NCBI RefSeq assembly: GCF_001676055.1
Contig: NZ_LZEX01000003.1
Span: 1 to 64,000 of the forward strand
Direction: 5' to 3'
DNA from: Morganella psychrotolerans
GTDB taxonomy: Bacteria > Pseudomonadota > Gammaproteobacteria > Enterobacterales > Enterobacteriaceae
Length of the DNA stretch: 64,000 nucleotides
Shown: positions 9,876-18,551 of the stretch, in pieces
How the letters are laid out: the number at the start of each line of letters is the position of its first letter
How positions within the stretch are numbered: the stretch's first letter is position 1
The notes under the pieces: model-generated
What the model was told of the DNA's origin: nothing
The model's input: only the letters and a program-made list of their open reading frames with translations
Database searches by the model: none
Program-made: the position numbers and the translations under genes

Positions 9876-10609
9876 ATGGCCTCGGTATTTTATTTATCGT
9901 GCTGGTCGCAGTATTGGGTCGAGATGCCATCAAACACCGAAAACCTCAGCCCTGGCTTGTGATCGCCCTTGGCTTGTCGGTTACATTATTTGTCAGTGAG
10001 AAGTGGGTAGGCGCAGTCTACAGCGTTCCTACGGGGTCTATGCAGCCCACCTATCAAGTCGGCGACTATGTCACAGCGGTCAGGTTGGGTGGATTGCTGG
10101 ATGATGGCAGGTTAATGCGCGGTGATGTCGCTGTGTTCAAGGCTCCTTCAGTGCCCCGCACGCTCTATACCAAGCGGGTCATCGGCATTCCCGGTGATGT
10201 GATTGAATTTGACACAGGTAAAACCTATCGGGTCAACGGCAAGGTGCTGGGCAAGCAAACCGTAGAAAAAGAAGGTTTCCAAGTCTTCACGGCCAACGAT
10301 GAACGTTTCGGTAAGTCGTACAACTTTGTGATCGACACGCGCGCTGCCTATGTGCCAACGAAAGGTCACTGGGTTATTCCCGAAGGCTATTATTTTATGG
10401 CCGGGGATAATCGTGATCACTCATGGGATAGCCGCTACTGGGAGAATCCACCTGGCACACCAAAGCCATTGCGAGGATTGGTTCCAGTTGACCGCATTGA
10501 TGCCCGTGTCACTCACACGCTCTTCAATTTCAATCCGTTCAACAGCTACGATGCGCTGGATGCTCAAATGGCTGTGATTCGTCAGGGTGCGAACGGTGCT
10601 CATAAATGA
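9872..10609 (+). CDS. lepB: Signal peptidase I (S26 family)
   Basis: An inner-membrane serine protease that removes signal peptides. One helix at about 28-48 precedes box B SVPTGSMQPTYQVGDY with nucleophile S56, box D with general base K101 (YTKRVIGIPGD), and box E GDNRDHSWDSRYW. All key residues are present at normal spacing; the length of 245 is normal for this group. Conjugative elements of the IncHI and IncA/C type often carry such a peptidase, thought to process pilin, and the pilin gene lies 7 kb downstream. Overlaps both neighbours. Confidence 0.9.
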   Translation: MNGLGILFIVLVAVLGRDAIKHRKPQPWLVIALGLSVTLFVSEKWVGAVYSVPTGSMQPTYQVGDYVTAVRLGGLLDDGRLMRGDVAVFKAPSVPRTLYTKRVIGIPGDVIEFDTGKTYRVNGKVLGKQTVEKEGFQVFTANDERFGKSYNFVIDTRAAYVPTKGHWVIPEGYYFMAGDNRDHSWDSRYWENPPGTPKPLRGLVPVDRIDARVTHTLFNFNPFNSYDALDAQMAVIRQGANGAHK

Positions 10610-11241
10610 TGATTGATGCCTTCTACCAGACTCGGTTGCCAGAGGTGGTGGCCGAATTCGCGCGCTGCGTGGATACCTATAACGTATGGCACTCTCAGAC
10701 GTTGTCGGTCTGTGAGCGTCTTGGCTTCGTCAACTTTTCAGGGCCGGACTTCTGCGTTCCAGATTATTTTTTTCGCTCCCGGTATGAGCATATCCAGAAA
10801 GTCACGGGCTTCAAGCTGGTGGATGATGATTCCCTTTTGGCTGAGCCCGAGCATATCCCTTATGCACTGCGGAATGACAACCCCGTAGGTGAGGCAATTT
10901 CCCGCGAGCTCATGCAACTGGCCGAGAGTGCTTTGTCTACATTAGGCGTGGACATCAAGCTATATGGGGAGCCAGGCGCAGTGGGGTATCAGCGGGCTAT
11001 CTGCATGATGTTGGGTATAGATTATCGCGTTACTGCTGGCGCTGTAGTGGGCTTCTCCCAGGTATGGGCAATATCTGACGAAAAAGGCAACTTTTCTCTC
11101 GTCTGCTCCGTTCCTGTGAATACCCGTGATGGCACCATGACCTATGAACTGCCGAATATGCCTGAAGGCTGGGTGGACATTACCGCTCAGCAAGTGATCC
11201 ACCTTTTCAATTACCATAATTCCATCGTTAATAAGGAGTAA
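10606..11241 (+). CDS. Hypothetical protein, 211 aa, translationally coupled to lepB
   Basis: The ATG overlaps the lepB stop; a second ATG directly follows. The protein has no signal peptide, membrane helix or recognised motif, and contains scattered aromatic residues and single cysteines. It is followed after three bases by a lipoprotein gene, so it belongs to the 9456-13142 gene series. Function unknown. Confidence 0.6.
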   Translation: MMIDAFYQTRLPEVVAEFARCVDTYNVWHSQTLSVCERLGFVNFSGPDFCVPDYFFRSRYEHIQKVTGFKLVDDDSLLAEPEHIPYALRNDNPVGEAISRELMQLAESALSTLGVDIKLYGEPGAVGYQRAICMMLGIDYRVTAGAVVGFSQVWAISDEKGNFSLVCSVPVNTRDGTMTYELPNMPEGWVDITAQQVIHLFNYHNSIVNKE

Positions 11242-11244
11242 ACA

Positions 11245-11670
11245 ATGAAATACCTGCCACTCGTGTTAATTCTGGCCCTTGGGGGGTGCGCTAACGTCGA
11301 GCTGGGAAACCAGATGCCTGTGACACCCCAGTCAGCACCAACGCAACAGTCGGTACTGACTATGAAGGCGACAGCGGAGCCGGATGCGCTACAAGTCTTA
11401 TTTAACGAAGGGCTTGCTGAGGAGGCTCAGTATGATAGCGCGCGATTCATTGAGGGGAGCAACCAGACCATGATTATCGCGTCTGTGCAAAGCGTCCCCT
11501 GCCAAATGGTCTTTCGGTTTGTCGAAGCAACAAACGGAGATTTTTGGATGCCCAATCAAATAGCCTGTGATAACCAAAGTGCAATGGCCGGTTACGTACC
11601 AGACGGCTCTGTCGGGGCAATTTCATCAGCGGATACTCCAATGATAAACTCGGGATATTCAAATGACTGA
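11245..11670 (+). CDS. Predicted lipoprotein, 141 aa
   Basis: TAAGGAG precedes the ATG. The signal peptide ends in the lipobox LGGC, with C15 as the lipidated residue, followed by a Thr/Pro/Gln-rich linker. The rest is a small periplasmic domain with two cysteines (near residues 84 and 112) that could form a disulfide. Probably anchored in the outer membrane. It lies in the lepB operon; a link to pilus assembly is possible but not shown. Confidence 0.7.
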   Translation: MKYLPLVLILALGGCANVELGNQMPVTPQSAPTQQSVLTMKATAEPDALQVLFNEGLAEEAQYDSARFIEGSNQTMIIASVQSVPCQMVFRFVEATNGDFWMPNQIACDNQSAMAGYVPDGSVGAISSADTPMINSGYSND

Positions 11671-11690
11671 TCCACTTTATTGAGGTTTAT

Positions 11691-12059
11691 ATGGTTTTGC
11701 GAGTCGTGAACTATGTTTTGATGTTTATGATAGCCGGTGTTTATGCCCTGGCAGTTTATGCCAGCAAAAATGAGACCGAGCTATTCCACATCATTGGTGT
11801 CGGGAACTTTGCGCTCTTTTGCGCAGTTATTTTTTTGTTGGCCCGGAAAGAGATTTACTACATCTGGGCAGCGTATACCTTATCGCTGGTGGTTTACTAT
11901 GCAGTGATTTCGCCATACATCCCCCTCATCCCGGAAATTATAGTTTACGGCACGCCATCCATTGTGGGTCTAATTGCCGTCTACGACATCGTGATCCTAA
12001 ACTCTAATGAACTTTCGGTGAGAGTAAAGGCTCGCCGAACTTGGCCTAAAAAACGCTAA
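11691..12059 (+). CDS. Polytopic membrane protein, 122 aa
   Basis: Four hydrophobic helices cover almost the whole length (about 5-22, 32-52, 57-75, 80-100), with a basic C-terminal tail ending KARRTWPKKR. No family recognised. TGAGG stands before the ATG, 20 bases after the lipoprotein gene, so it is probably cotranscribed with it and with the nuclease gene 12 bases downstream. Confidence 0.65.
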   Translation: MVLRVVNYVLMFMIAGVYALAVYASKNETELFHIIGVGNFALFCAVIFLLARKEIYYIWAAYTLSLVVYYAVISPYIPLIPEIIVYGTPSIVGLIAVYDIVILNSNELSVRVKARRTWPKKR

Positions 12060-12071
12060 TAGGTGCAGTAA

Positions 12072-13142
12072 ATGTCGAAAGGAAAGAAACGTCAGGTTAC
12101 ACCCGAAAAGGCAATGAGGATCCGCTTCTATGGCGTTTCGGGCCTGATTATTGTGCTCAATACGATGTTTGTGGGTAACACCAAAATTCAGCTGATTTCC
12201 TTGCTGCTAACGTTGTCTATTTTCCTGCTCTTCACGCTTTCTGGGCGAGTCGTTGTCGGAACCTGGTTCAAAAAAGAAAACTGGCGCACCCTAAACGCCC
12301 CTCAAGCCACATTGTTATTTCGTGCCTATGTGGGGCTCCCCCTCGCGGCTATCGCCATGCTTCTTTATGCGTATGGCTACCAAGGGGCTATTAGCCAAGC
12401 GATGGTGGAAGTTCTATTCCCTCCTGGTGAGAAAGTCGAAGACAAGATGATCTCAGTGATGAATCTGTTGCAAGCCAAGCTACCGTTGTTGGTTGGCGCA
12501 TTCCTGTTTTACACCGCGTTGTGCTTCTTGGTCGGAACGGCTGTTAAGTATCTTCAGCTATCAGCTTCAGGTCGTGCACTGGGCAAGTTGAAAGGCGTCG
12601 TTAATGCGCGTCAGGTATTGGATCGAATGACGTGGGATCAGTTCGAGAAAGTGATTTGCAAGTTCTTCGAAACCAGAGGCTATCGCGCTCGTGTCAGCAA
12701 AGCAGGTGCTGATGGGGGGGTGGATGTGGAATTGCAAGGTTTCGGTCATCGGGAGATGGTTCAGTGTAAACATTGGAAGACCAACCGCGTTGGTGTGGCA
12801 ATCGTTCGTGAGATCTACGGTGTGGTACTGGCAGATGGTTTTCATCGTGGGTTCATTATCACATCAGGCCTGTTCACCGATGAGGCGTGGAAGTTTGCTC
12901 TGCGTGAAAACGTGAAAGGGAAAGTAATTTTACTTGATGGTTCTCAGCTGATTGAGATGATCAAGGGCAACGGTGACCTTGAGCAAGAAGACCCTAAACC
13001 GTCCGCAGCCACGCAGTCCATAGATGCTAAAGAGCCGCTGTGCCCAGTATGCGGTGGAAAGATGGTTCTGCGTAAATCAGGTAAGTCAGCCTTTTTCGGT
13101 TGTTCGCTGTACCCAGATTGTCGCGGTACACGCGAACTTTAA
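12072..13142 (+). CDS. Membrane-anchored Mrr-type restriction endonuclease with topoisomerase zinc finger
   Basis: An N-terminal half with about four hydrophobic helices (to about 165) leads into an Mrr_cat nuclease domain at about 185-295. LDRMTWDQFEKVI, AGADGGVDVEL and VQCKHWK give the PD-(D/E)XK-like core (D, QxK variant). The C-terminus is a four-Cys zf-C4 topoisomerase finger (CPVCGGKM...CSLYPDC). Mrr-like nucleases with this finger cut modified or foreign DNA; the membrane anchor suggests action at the envelope, possibly on incoming DNA. Comparable genes occur on IncA/C-like elements. Confidence 0.85.
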   Translation: MSKGKKRQVTPEKAMRIRFYGVSGLIIVLNTMFVGNTKIQLISLLLTLSIFLLFTLSGRVVVGTWFKKENWRTLNAPQATLLFRAYVGLPLAAIAMLLYAYGYQGAISQAMVEVLFPPGEKVEDKMISVMNLLQAKLPLLVGAFLFYTALCFLVGTAVKYLQLSASGRALGKLKGVVNARQVLDRMTWDQFEKVICKFFETRGYRARVSKAGADGGVDVELQGFGHREMVQCKHWKTNRVGVAIVREIYGVVLADGFHRGFIITSGLFTDEAWKFALRENVKGKVILLDGSQLIEMIKGNGDLEQEDPKPSAATQSIDAKEPLCPVCGGKMVLRKSGKSAFFGCSLYPDCRGTREL

Positions 13143-13164
13143 TGCTCCCTTACTCCAGTCTTCC

Positions 13165-13194
13165 AAGAGCGCCGTTAATCGGCGTTCTTTTTTT
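13165..13194 (+). terminator. Rho-independent terminator after the Mrr-like gene
   Basis: AAGAGCGCCG/CGGCGTTCTT imperfect stem with a run of seven T. Confidence 0.8.
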
Positions 13195-13224
13195 CATCTT
13201 GACTTCTCATCCAAAAAAGGAGAG

Positions 13225-13283
13225 CAAAACGTTGGCCTTTTCGCCCTTCGAAATTTCGATGGCGGAAACAATGTCGCTATAAT
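13225..13283 (+). promoter_or_regulatory. Activator-like box with a consensus -10
   Basis: The box AAAACGTTGGCCTTTTCG at 13227-13244 is followed by a perfect TATAAT at 13278-13283, with no good -35. This layout fits an activator-dependent promoter for the 13434 gene. Related boxes lie upstream of several other transfer units. Confidence 0.5.
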
Positions 13284-13433
13284 CACCAGGCAATCCAATC
13301 TAGCGATGAGGGTAACATCGTTAGTCATGGCTCCGTTATGCGGGGCTGGTTTAAGAGGCTGAACTGCGACGGGTAAACATAACGAACGTTGCGGATATCG
13401 GTAATGTGCATGAATGAATTCGAGGGGAAACAG

Positions 13434-14582
13434 ATGACTGACAAACGCGGCACTGGCGCAGAATACGGTCAGGAATTATTACGTGAACGCTCTGCGGAAG
13501 CGGGCACGCCAGAACCAACCAAGAAAGCGTCGAAGAAAACGATACTTTCAGTGATCGTCGCGGCAGTTATCGCAGGGGGTGCGATGGCAGCTGTTATTTT
13601 AACGAGCGATAAAACTCCGGCTGAAAAGGTCGAAGCACTATCAGTTGAAATCAGTAACAACGGTGTCGCACTGACGGATAGTGTCAAGGCGGATATTGAA
13701 AATAGCAGCACTCAATCCACTGAACCTTTGGTATCTGGTACGAATGAAGTCGCAGCAGAAGCTGATAAAGCGCCAGCGGCTCCTGTGCTGGAAATTGCTC
13801 AACTGAAGAAAGACAGTGCGCCAGAAACTCACGCGCCGGTTGTCGTTGAAACAAAACCTTCGAAAGCGCCAACAGCGGAAGTTATGCCAGCTGAAGAAGT
13901 CGTTAAGAGTGTTCAGTCAGCACCTGAGTCGGCTGAAAGTGCCCGTGAATACGATCCTGCCAAGTTCGGTATCACCGAAAATGAAACTCCTGTGGTCGAA
14001 TCTGCCCCATCCCAAGCTGCGGATGTAAATGCTGCGCCGATGATTGAGTCGGCAAAAGTTGCTCATGAACCGATCCTGGTGGCTACCGCACCTAAGCCAG
14101 AAGTTGTTGAGCCAACACGTTCGGCTCTTCCTGAGCCTGAGCCGATCCGTATGGAGCGTGTTGAGCTCCCTGCCACCAATCAATTCACTCAAACCTTAAC
14201 GATGACAGGTTCAGATCTGAACTACACCGGTTCAGCGCTAAAGGTTGAGTACAAAGCCCAACAACAGGATACGATTTACCTCTACAGTACCTTTGCAGCG
14301 AAAATTTTCCTTCTGCCTACGGATAAAGGCGAGGACATCAGCGCCTATTTGTCTGACGAAAAAGGCTGGCAATTAAAACTGCTCCCAGGCGGTATCCTTC
14401 GCGTTCAGCGTAGTGACAATAAAGCGGCTTGGTCGCAAGCAACAGACCTATTTATCGTTGCTGGTAAACGGACATACTCGCTTATTCTGCAAGGGGTGGG
14501 TGATCCGAGCCAAAGAACAGACTCCCTTCGTTACACCACGGTGGAGCCAGAGCAAAAAGCAAAACCGAAAGCAAAAAAATAA
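13434..14582 (+). CDS. Anchored periplasmic protein with VirB9/TraK-like C-terminal domain, 382 aa
   Basis: The start at 13434 follows GAGGGG; an upstream in-frame ATG lacks such a site. A single membrane helix spans about 33-54, followed by a long Ala/Pro/Glu/Val-rich linker (about 60-255), suited to cross the periplasm. The last 125 residues have the pattern of the VirB9/CagX beta domain: an acidic loop, W.LKLLPGG, ATDLFIV, and KRTYSLILQG. A role in envelope or secretion machinery is inferred; it could also be a TonB-like spanning protein. A terminator follows. Confidence 0.45.
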   Translation: MTDKRGTGAEYGQELLRERSAEAGTPEPTKKASKKTILSVIVAAVIAGGAMAAVILTSDKTPAEKVEALSVEISNNGVALTDSVKADIENSSTQSTEPLVSGTNEVAAEADKAPAAPVLEIAQLKKDSAPETHAPVVVETKPSKAPTAEVMPAEEVVKSVQSAPESAESAREYDPAKFGITENETPVVESAPSQAADVNAAPMIESAKVAHEPILVATAPKPEVVEPTRSALPEPEPIRMERVELPATNQFTQTLTMTGSDLNYTGSALKVEYKAQQQDTIYLYSTFAAKIFLLPTDKGEDISAYLSDEKGWQLKLLPGGILRVQRSDNKAAWSQATDLFIVAGKRTYSLILQGVGDPSQRTDSLRYTTVEPEQKAKPKAKK

Positions 14583-14594
14583 GACCAATGGGAC

Positions 14595-14619
14595 AGGCGT
14601 ATCCTTGATACGCCTTTTT
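14595..14619 (+). terminator. Rho-independent terminator
   Basis: AGGCGTATC/GATACGCCT stem and T run, only 12 bases before the next start codon, so the two genes are likely separated at the transcript level or attenuated. Confidence 0.8.
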
Positions 14620-14631
14620 ATCGGAGCGAAT

Positions 14632-15324
14632 ATGATAAGCCCACTTATCGACGGGATCCGTCTCATTTCAACGAGCTATTGCATTGATATACCTCACGCA
14701 CATTGGACGTCCGAACACTCCTACCTCGTGTGTCGAGCCCTTCTGCAAAGGGGGATCTTCGGTGGTAAAGCAATGCTAGGTACTCGGCTAACGCGTCATA
14801 AAGACGCTGTTAACGAGGGTGACCACGGTGTTTTCTCTGTATCTCATACGCAATATGGCTGGCTGGTGTTGGAGGATGGAACCATTCTTGATCCGGTAGG
14901 TAGCCTACAAAACACCGATGCACGAGGTGAGCCGCAATACCGCATAGAGTATGATACAGCCTGTTATATTGACGGCATCGACCCCGTAACTTGTGACCGC
15001 AGTGAATTACCGCAGCACTTCCCAGGGGATGAAATCTATCGGGTTAAGCGTGGTGTTATGCGTGAAATCTGTTCTCGTGCGCTGGGTTATACATTGCAAG
15101 TTGAAGGCCTGACAATGGCGGAAGTGGTGTATATTCTAAACCAGCCGCTGAACGTGTTTGGTGGGCACTCTCGCATGCTTTACGAGCATTTTATGGGGCT
15201 GGGTCTTAGTCGGATCATGCCTATCACAAAGGTGAATGTCATCAATCCGGCGCTGGCTAGAAAGCTCTGGCAGGCATTCTTTGTCGATACGGACGAATCC
15301 GGTCTGTATGCCATTTTAAAATAA
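14632..15324 (+). CDS. Hypothetical protein, 230 aa, weakly cysteine-peptidase-like
   Basis: The start at 14632 has GGAGCG before it; the frame is open further upstream but overlaps the previous gene. The stretch HSYLVCRALLQRG and later SHTQYGWLVLEDGTILDPVG resembles the H...DG(T)I.D pattern of papain/transglutaminase-like folds, but the usual nucleophile position is not clear. No signal peptide. The family is not recognised and the resemblance is tentative. It lies between the VirB9-like gene and a secreted SH3-like protein. Confidence 0.5.
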   Translation: MISPLIDGIRLISTSYCIDIPHAHWTSEHSYLVCRALLQRGIFGGKAMLGTRLTRHKDAVNEGDHGVFSVSHTQYGWLVLEDGTILDPVGSLQNTDARGEPQYRIEYDTACYIDGIDPVTCDRSELPQHFPGDEIYRVKRGVMREICSRALGYTLQVEGLTMAEVVYILNQPLNVFGGHSRMLYEHFMGLGLSRIMPITKVNVINPALARKLWQAFFVDTDESGLYAILK

Positions 15325-15530
15325 GTCCAAAGCCACTTTAACTTAAGTGGCTATTAGTTCCCGCACTCAATTAACTCCCCCTTTATCACCACGCACCTTT
15401 TTATCAGACAATAGATGAATTGCTTACGATTGCTGTATTAGACTATTTCAAAAGTTGAATACCATGAATAATATAGTAACAATGAATTAATCAACGCAGA
15501 CTTTTGTGAGTGTGCAAACAAGGAATTTGT

Positions 15531-16238
15531 ATGCGTTTTATAACGTCGATTATCTACCTCAGTCTGGGTTTGGTTTCTTTTCCATCAATGGCAATTGATG
15601 GTATTGATGATGATGGCACGATGCCCGCCACTTATTCGGGGGATTTGTTTCAATGTCGCCTAGAGTTAATTAAGTTAATCGCCAGTAGTAACCATGCACT
15701 AATTCAATCGGAACGTGTCACTTCAGATAAGCTGGATATTTTCATCGAAAACCGCGAGGGAGATGAACTGATGATTCAGCTTTCTGATAAAAGCCAAAAA
15801 CCATCCAATGAATCCCCTGGCGCAGGCCAATTGGGGTGGGTTTCATACGACCTGAAAAAAAATCGATTGCAGTCGATGAGTACAGAGGAAACTTTAACTT
15901 TCAGTCCTGCTCAAGGCCAAAGATTGCAGTCATGCCTCAGAAAAGAGGAAGAATGTCATCAAATTCTGAACACTATCCGGCTTGAAGCCTTCATCCCGCA
16001 GTCACCAAAATGGCGTGTAATCGGAAAAGGAAGAGCCTATTTTCACGCAGCTCCGACAGAGCAATGCCGTAACAATAATTGGTTTGTGGTTCCCGGCGAT
16101 ATTCTTCAGGTCAATGGAATGAGAGCGACAAAACCAATTGGTGGAGATAATAATGGTTGGTTATTGGTTGCGTATGGTGATGCAAATGGCTGGGTGAATA
16201 TAAATAGATTGGAGCCTGTAGATGAGCCGGCGGAGTAA
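15531..16238 (+). CDS. Secreted SH3-like domain protein, 235 aa
   Basis: AAGGAA supports the ATG at 15531. A signal peptide (about 1-19, ending SMA) is followed by an unknown domain with Cys pairs and, at about 165-230, a bacterial SH3-like fold (KGRAYFHAAP...VPGDILQV...GWVNINRL). Such domains bind peptidoglycan or proteins in the periplasm. Preceded by 200 bases without genes. Function unknown; possibly cell-wall-related in transfer. Confidence 0.6.
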   Translation: MRFITSIIYLSLGLVSFPSMAIDGIDDDGTMPATYSGDLFQCRLELIKLIASSNHALIQSERVTSDKLDIFIENREGDELMIQLSDKSQKPSNESPGAGQLGWVSYDLKKNRLQSMSTEETLTFSPAQGQRLQSCLRKEEECHQILNTIRLEAFIPQSPKWRVIGKGRAYFHAAPTEQCRNNNWFVVPGDILQVNGMRATKPIGGDNNGWLLVAYGDANGWVNINRLEPVDEPAE

Positions 16239-16264
16239 ACGCCGGTCATCATTAAGCGGAAAAC

Positions 16265-16900
16265 TTAATAGTTCATGACTGGCACCGTTCCATCACTCCA
16301 GCGTCGTTCCCAGTGTTCCAGGTAGACTTCCGCCACTTCTGGTAGGTTGTACAATACAATGGCATTTTCGCTGTTCCTGCTATTCGCACTGGCGCTATAG
16401 TTGAATGACCCTGTTTCTACAGTCTTCCTGTCTACCACTATAAACTTGTCGTGCATGATGGCATAGCGACCATTAGTTCGAATTGGGATCTTAGCGAGTT
16501 GCACGGTGTTCATGGCCGAAAGCGAATGCTTACTTTTGTTGCCCTTTTCATCCACCACGATTTTAACGTCTACACCGCGTTTCTTTGCTGCCACAAGCTC
16601 TTTCACGATCTCCGGAGAAGTAAAAGAGTATGCAGCCAGGCGAAGCTCTGTCTTGGCGAGGCGGATAGTATTGATGATTGCTTTCTGGGCAGAGCCTTCT
16701 GGAGAAAATCCAATGACAATTTTTGTCTCATTGTTGATCTGCGCCCCCTTCTCTGTGCGCGGATCACTTTGCTGGGTTTGAGCGTTATCACTACCCAACT
16801 TACTAAGGAGGTCGTCAAACTTAAAAGCAGAGGCACTTTGCGCTGAAAATGCGAGGGAGAAAGCCAGCGAACTGACCAATAGCGTTTTCTTCATAGTCAT
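16265..16900 (-). CDS. Periplasmic phospholipase D-family nuclease
   Basis: A secreted endonuclease of the Nuc/EDTA-resistant type. The signal peptide (MKKTLLVSSLAFSLAFSA..SASA) sets the start near 16900 or 16894; a longer frame to 16978 lacks a signal at its front. One HKD motif is present, HDKFIVVDRKTVETGSFNYS, so the enzyme should work as a dimer, like the plasmid pKM101 Nuc it resembles through to the final LEHWERRW segment. It likely cuts DNA in the periplasm. It is convergent with the SH3-like gene. Confidence 0.85.
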   Translation of the reverse strand: MTMKKTLLVSSLAFSLAFSAQSASAFKFDDLLSKLGSDNAQTQQSDPRTEKGAQINNETKIVIGFSPEGSAQKAIINTIRLAKTELRLAAYSFTSPEIVKELVAAKKRGVDVKIVVDEKGNKSKHSLSAMNTVQLAKIPIRTNGRYAIMHDKFIVVDRKTVETGSFNYSASANSRNSENAIVLYNLPEVAEVYLEHWERRWSDGTVPVMNY

Positions 16901-16978
16901 TGGGTCACCATTAGAGAAGTTTGTATTACCGATGACCATTACAACACAAGAAAAACCAGTGACAAAACGTTTATCCAT

Positions 16979-17228
16979 GCGATTTGTTCACCATTTCACC
17001 CAGTACATAAAACGCACTAACATCTGTTTTTATCGACTTAATCCTACTATTTTCATATTTGCATCAAAATGTCACCTTATTTAAGCGTTCAATGAGCTTT
17101 TTTGTCCGGCTTTTTTGATGAAACAGGAATACGGTATCTGTATATTTATATCCGTTCCCTGCTGAAACCCGTTAAATAGTCAGGTGAACATCCAAAACGT
17201 AACTTTAACCAAAGAAAGGATGTTAACG
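16979..17228 (+). promoter_or_regulatory. Promoter and leader region of the pilin gene
   Basis: An AT-rich region containing TTTTTTGTCCGGCTTTTTTGATG at 17098-17120, a weak relative of the GGCCTTTTCG box, followed by TATCTGTATATT (17135-17146) as possible -10. AAAGGA precedes the pilin ATG. Confidence 0.35.
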
Positions 17229-17564
17229 ATGAAAACTATCTCCGCCCGTAACCTGAAATCTGTCCTGGCTGCTTCCGCTGTTCTGGCCTTGGGCGTGACC
17301 GCCATCTACGCAAAAGGCACCGAACAAACTGGTTTCAGTGATGTGTGGAAGACCATCACTGAATACATGCAGGGCTCTCTGGGTCGCGTGCTGGTCGGTC
17401 TGATCGTAATCGTCGGTGTTGCCGCTGCGGTTGTTCGCCAGTCTCTGATGACCTTCGCTGTTGCGGTTGGTGCGGCTATCGGCCTGTACTACGCGCCAGA
17501 CATCATCGACGGCATGATGACCTCCACCAGCGCTGTTACCACTGCACTGCCAGTTGGCATCTAA
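17229..17564 (+). CDS. traA: TraA-type conjugative pilin precursor, 111 aa
   Basis: The major pilus subunit. The ATG at 17229 is chosen for AAAGGA upstream. A long leader (MKTISARNLKSVLAASAVLALG, cut probably near AIYA/K) is followed by a mature part of about 70 residues with two hydrophobic helices separated by a short basic turn (VVRQ), the classic pilin hairpin. The C-terminal residues may be trimmed before ring closure, as in TrhA-type pilins. It stands alone with its own terminator, 17 kb from traV, where related elements keep it. Confidence 0.8.
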   Translation: MKTISARNLKSVLAASAVLALGVTAIYAKGTEQTGFSDVWKTITEYMQGSLGRVLVGLIVIVGVAAAVVRQSLMTFAVAVGAAIGLYYAPDIIDGMMTSTSAVTTALPVGI

Positions 17565-17591
17565 GTTGCCTGCTTCGGCCAGAATCAAGAA

Positions 17592-17615
17592 AACCCAGCT
17601 TCGGCTGGGTTTTTG
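17592..17615. terminator. Pilin gene terminator
   Basis: AACCCAGC/GCTGGGTT stem with T run; it lies between the convergent pilin and LysR genes. Confidence 0.85.
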
Positions 17616-17662
17616 TTATTTGCGTACTCTATATTAAATTCATCTCAATATAGTTATTTATG

Positions 17663-18535
17663 TCACTTTTGTTCGAACACCTCGGCAATAACATTGACTA
17701 CGGCTCTGACTCGTGCGGTTTGTGCTGAGTCAGTATGCATGACTAGCCACACTTCGTAATTTTTCTTTCTTTTCTTTTCCGGCCACAGTCGAATCAGCTC
17801 AGGATAAAGAGTTGCCTGATAGTCAGGCAACTCACCCAAGGCCAGGCCAGAACAAATAAAAGTGGAAAGCATAAAACTGGAGTCTAGTTCGGCTGCTATT
17901 TTTGCCTCTTTACGCGACTCGCCAACGAGTGTTGCACCCTGCCTGCTAGTGATCCCCTTCTGATAGATGGCAACTTCATGACCTGCGAAGTGCGTTCCAA
18001 CCACAGGCATTCCATACTTATCTAGATATTCCTGAGTAGCATATAACCCTACTTCCCATTCAGTGAGTCTTCGAACGATCAAGTCACCCTGTTCTGGTCG
18101 AAGCGTTCTTACGGCAATATCTGCTTCACGTCGCGAAAGGTCTAAAATACGGGTCGAGGTTTTGACGCTCACTCTGATGTTCGGATATTTCTCTCGCAGG
18201 ATTTTCAGTGCCGGTAAAATGAAGTCCACGGCCAATGTGTCGGTTGTAGCGAGAACGACATCACCACAAAGCTCACTATTAACTCCTTCGCTCAGGCGCT
18301 TAAATGAAACTGCATCTCGCTCCATCCTCTCTGCACTATCCAGGGCATTAATTCCTGCTGGAGTGAGGATGTATCCGTCTTGAGTGCGCAAGAAAAGTTT
18401 GCAGTCCAATGTTTTTTCGAGGTTATTCAGCCGCCTAGTTACCGTAGTTTGATCCATTGTTAAACGTTGTGCAGCATCCCTTATTGCCCCAGTCCGGTAT
18501 ATAGCTAAAAAGACTCGGATATCATCCCAAATCAT
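17663..18535 (-). CDS. LysR-family transcriptional regulator, 290 aa
   Basis: GGAGGGAG before the ATG at 18535 fixes the start. The N-terminal winged HTH (about 1-60) contains the LysR signature AAQRLTMDQTTVTRRLNNLE; the rest is a substrate-binding effector domain beginning near residue 88. The length is normal. Upstream, between 18552 and 18588, lie TGCA-cored inverted repeats, one identical to a site near 2.3 kb, so autoregulation and control of the 1473 or 2741 genes are plausible. The effector is unknown. Confidence 0.9.
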   Translation of the reverse strand: MIWDDIRVFLAIYRTGAIRDAAQRLTMDQTTVTRRLNNLEKTLDCKLFLRTQDGYILTPAGINALDSAERMERDAVSFKRLSEGVNSELCGDVVLATTDTLAVDFILPALKILREKYPNIRVSVKTSTRILDLSRREADIAVRTLRPEQGDLIVRRLTEWEVGLYATQEYLDKYGMPVVGTHFAGHEVAIYQKGITSRQGATLVGESRKEAKIAAELDSSFMLSTFICSGLALGELPDYQATLYPELIRLWPEKKRKKNYEVWLVMHTDSAQTARVRAVVNVIAEVFEQK

Positions 18536-18551
18536 TACTCCCTCCGATGGC

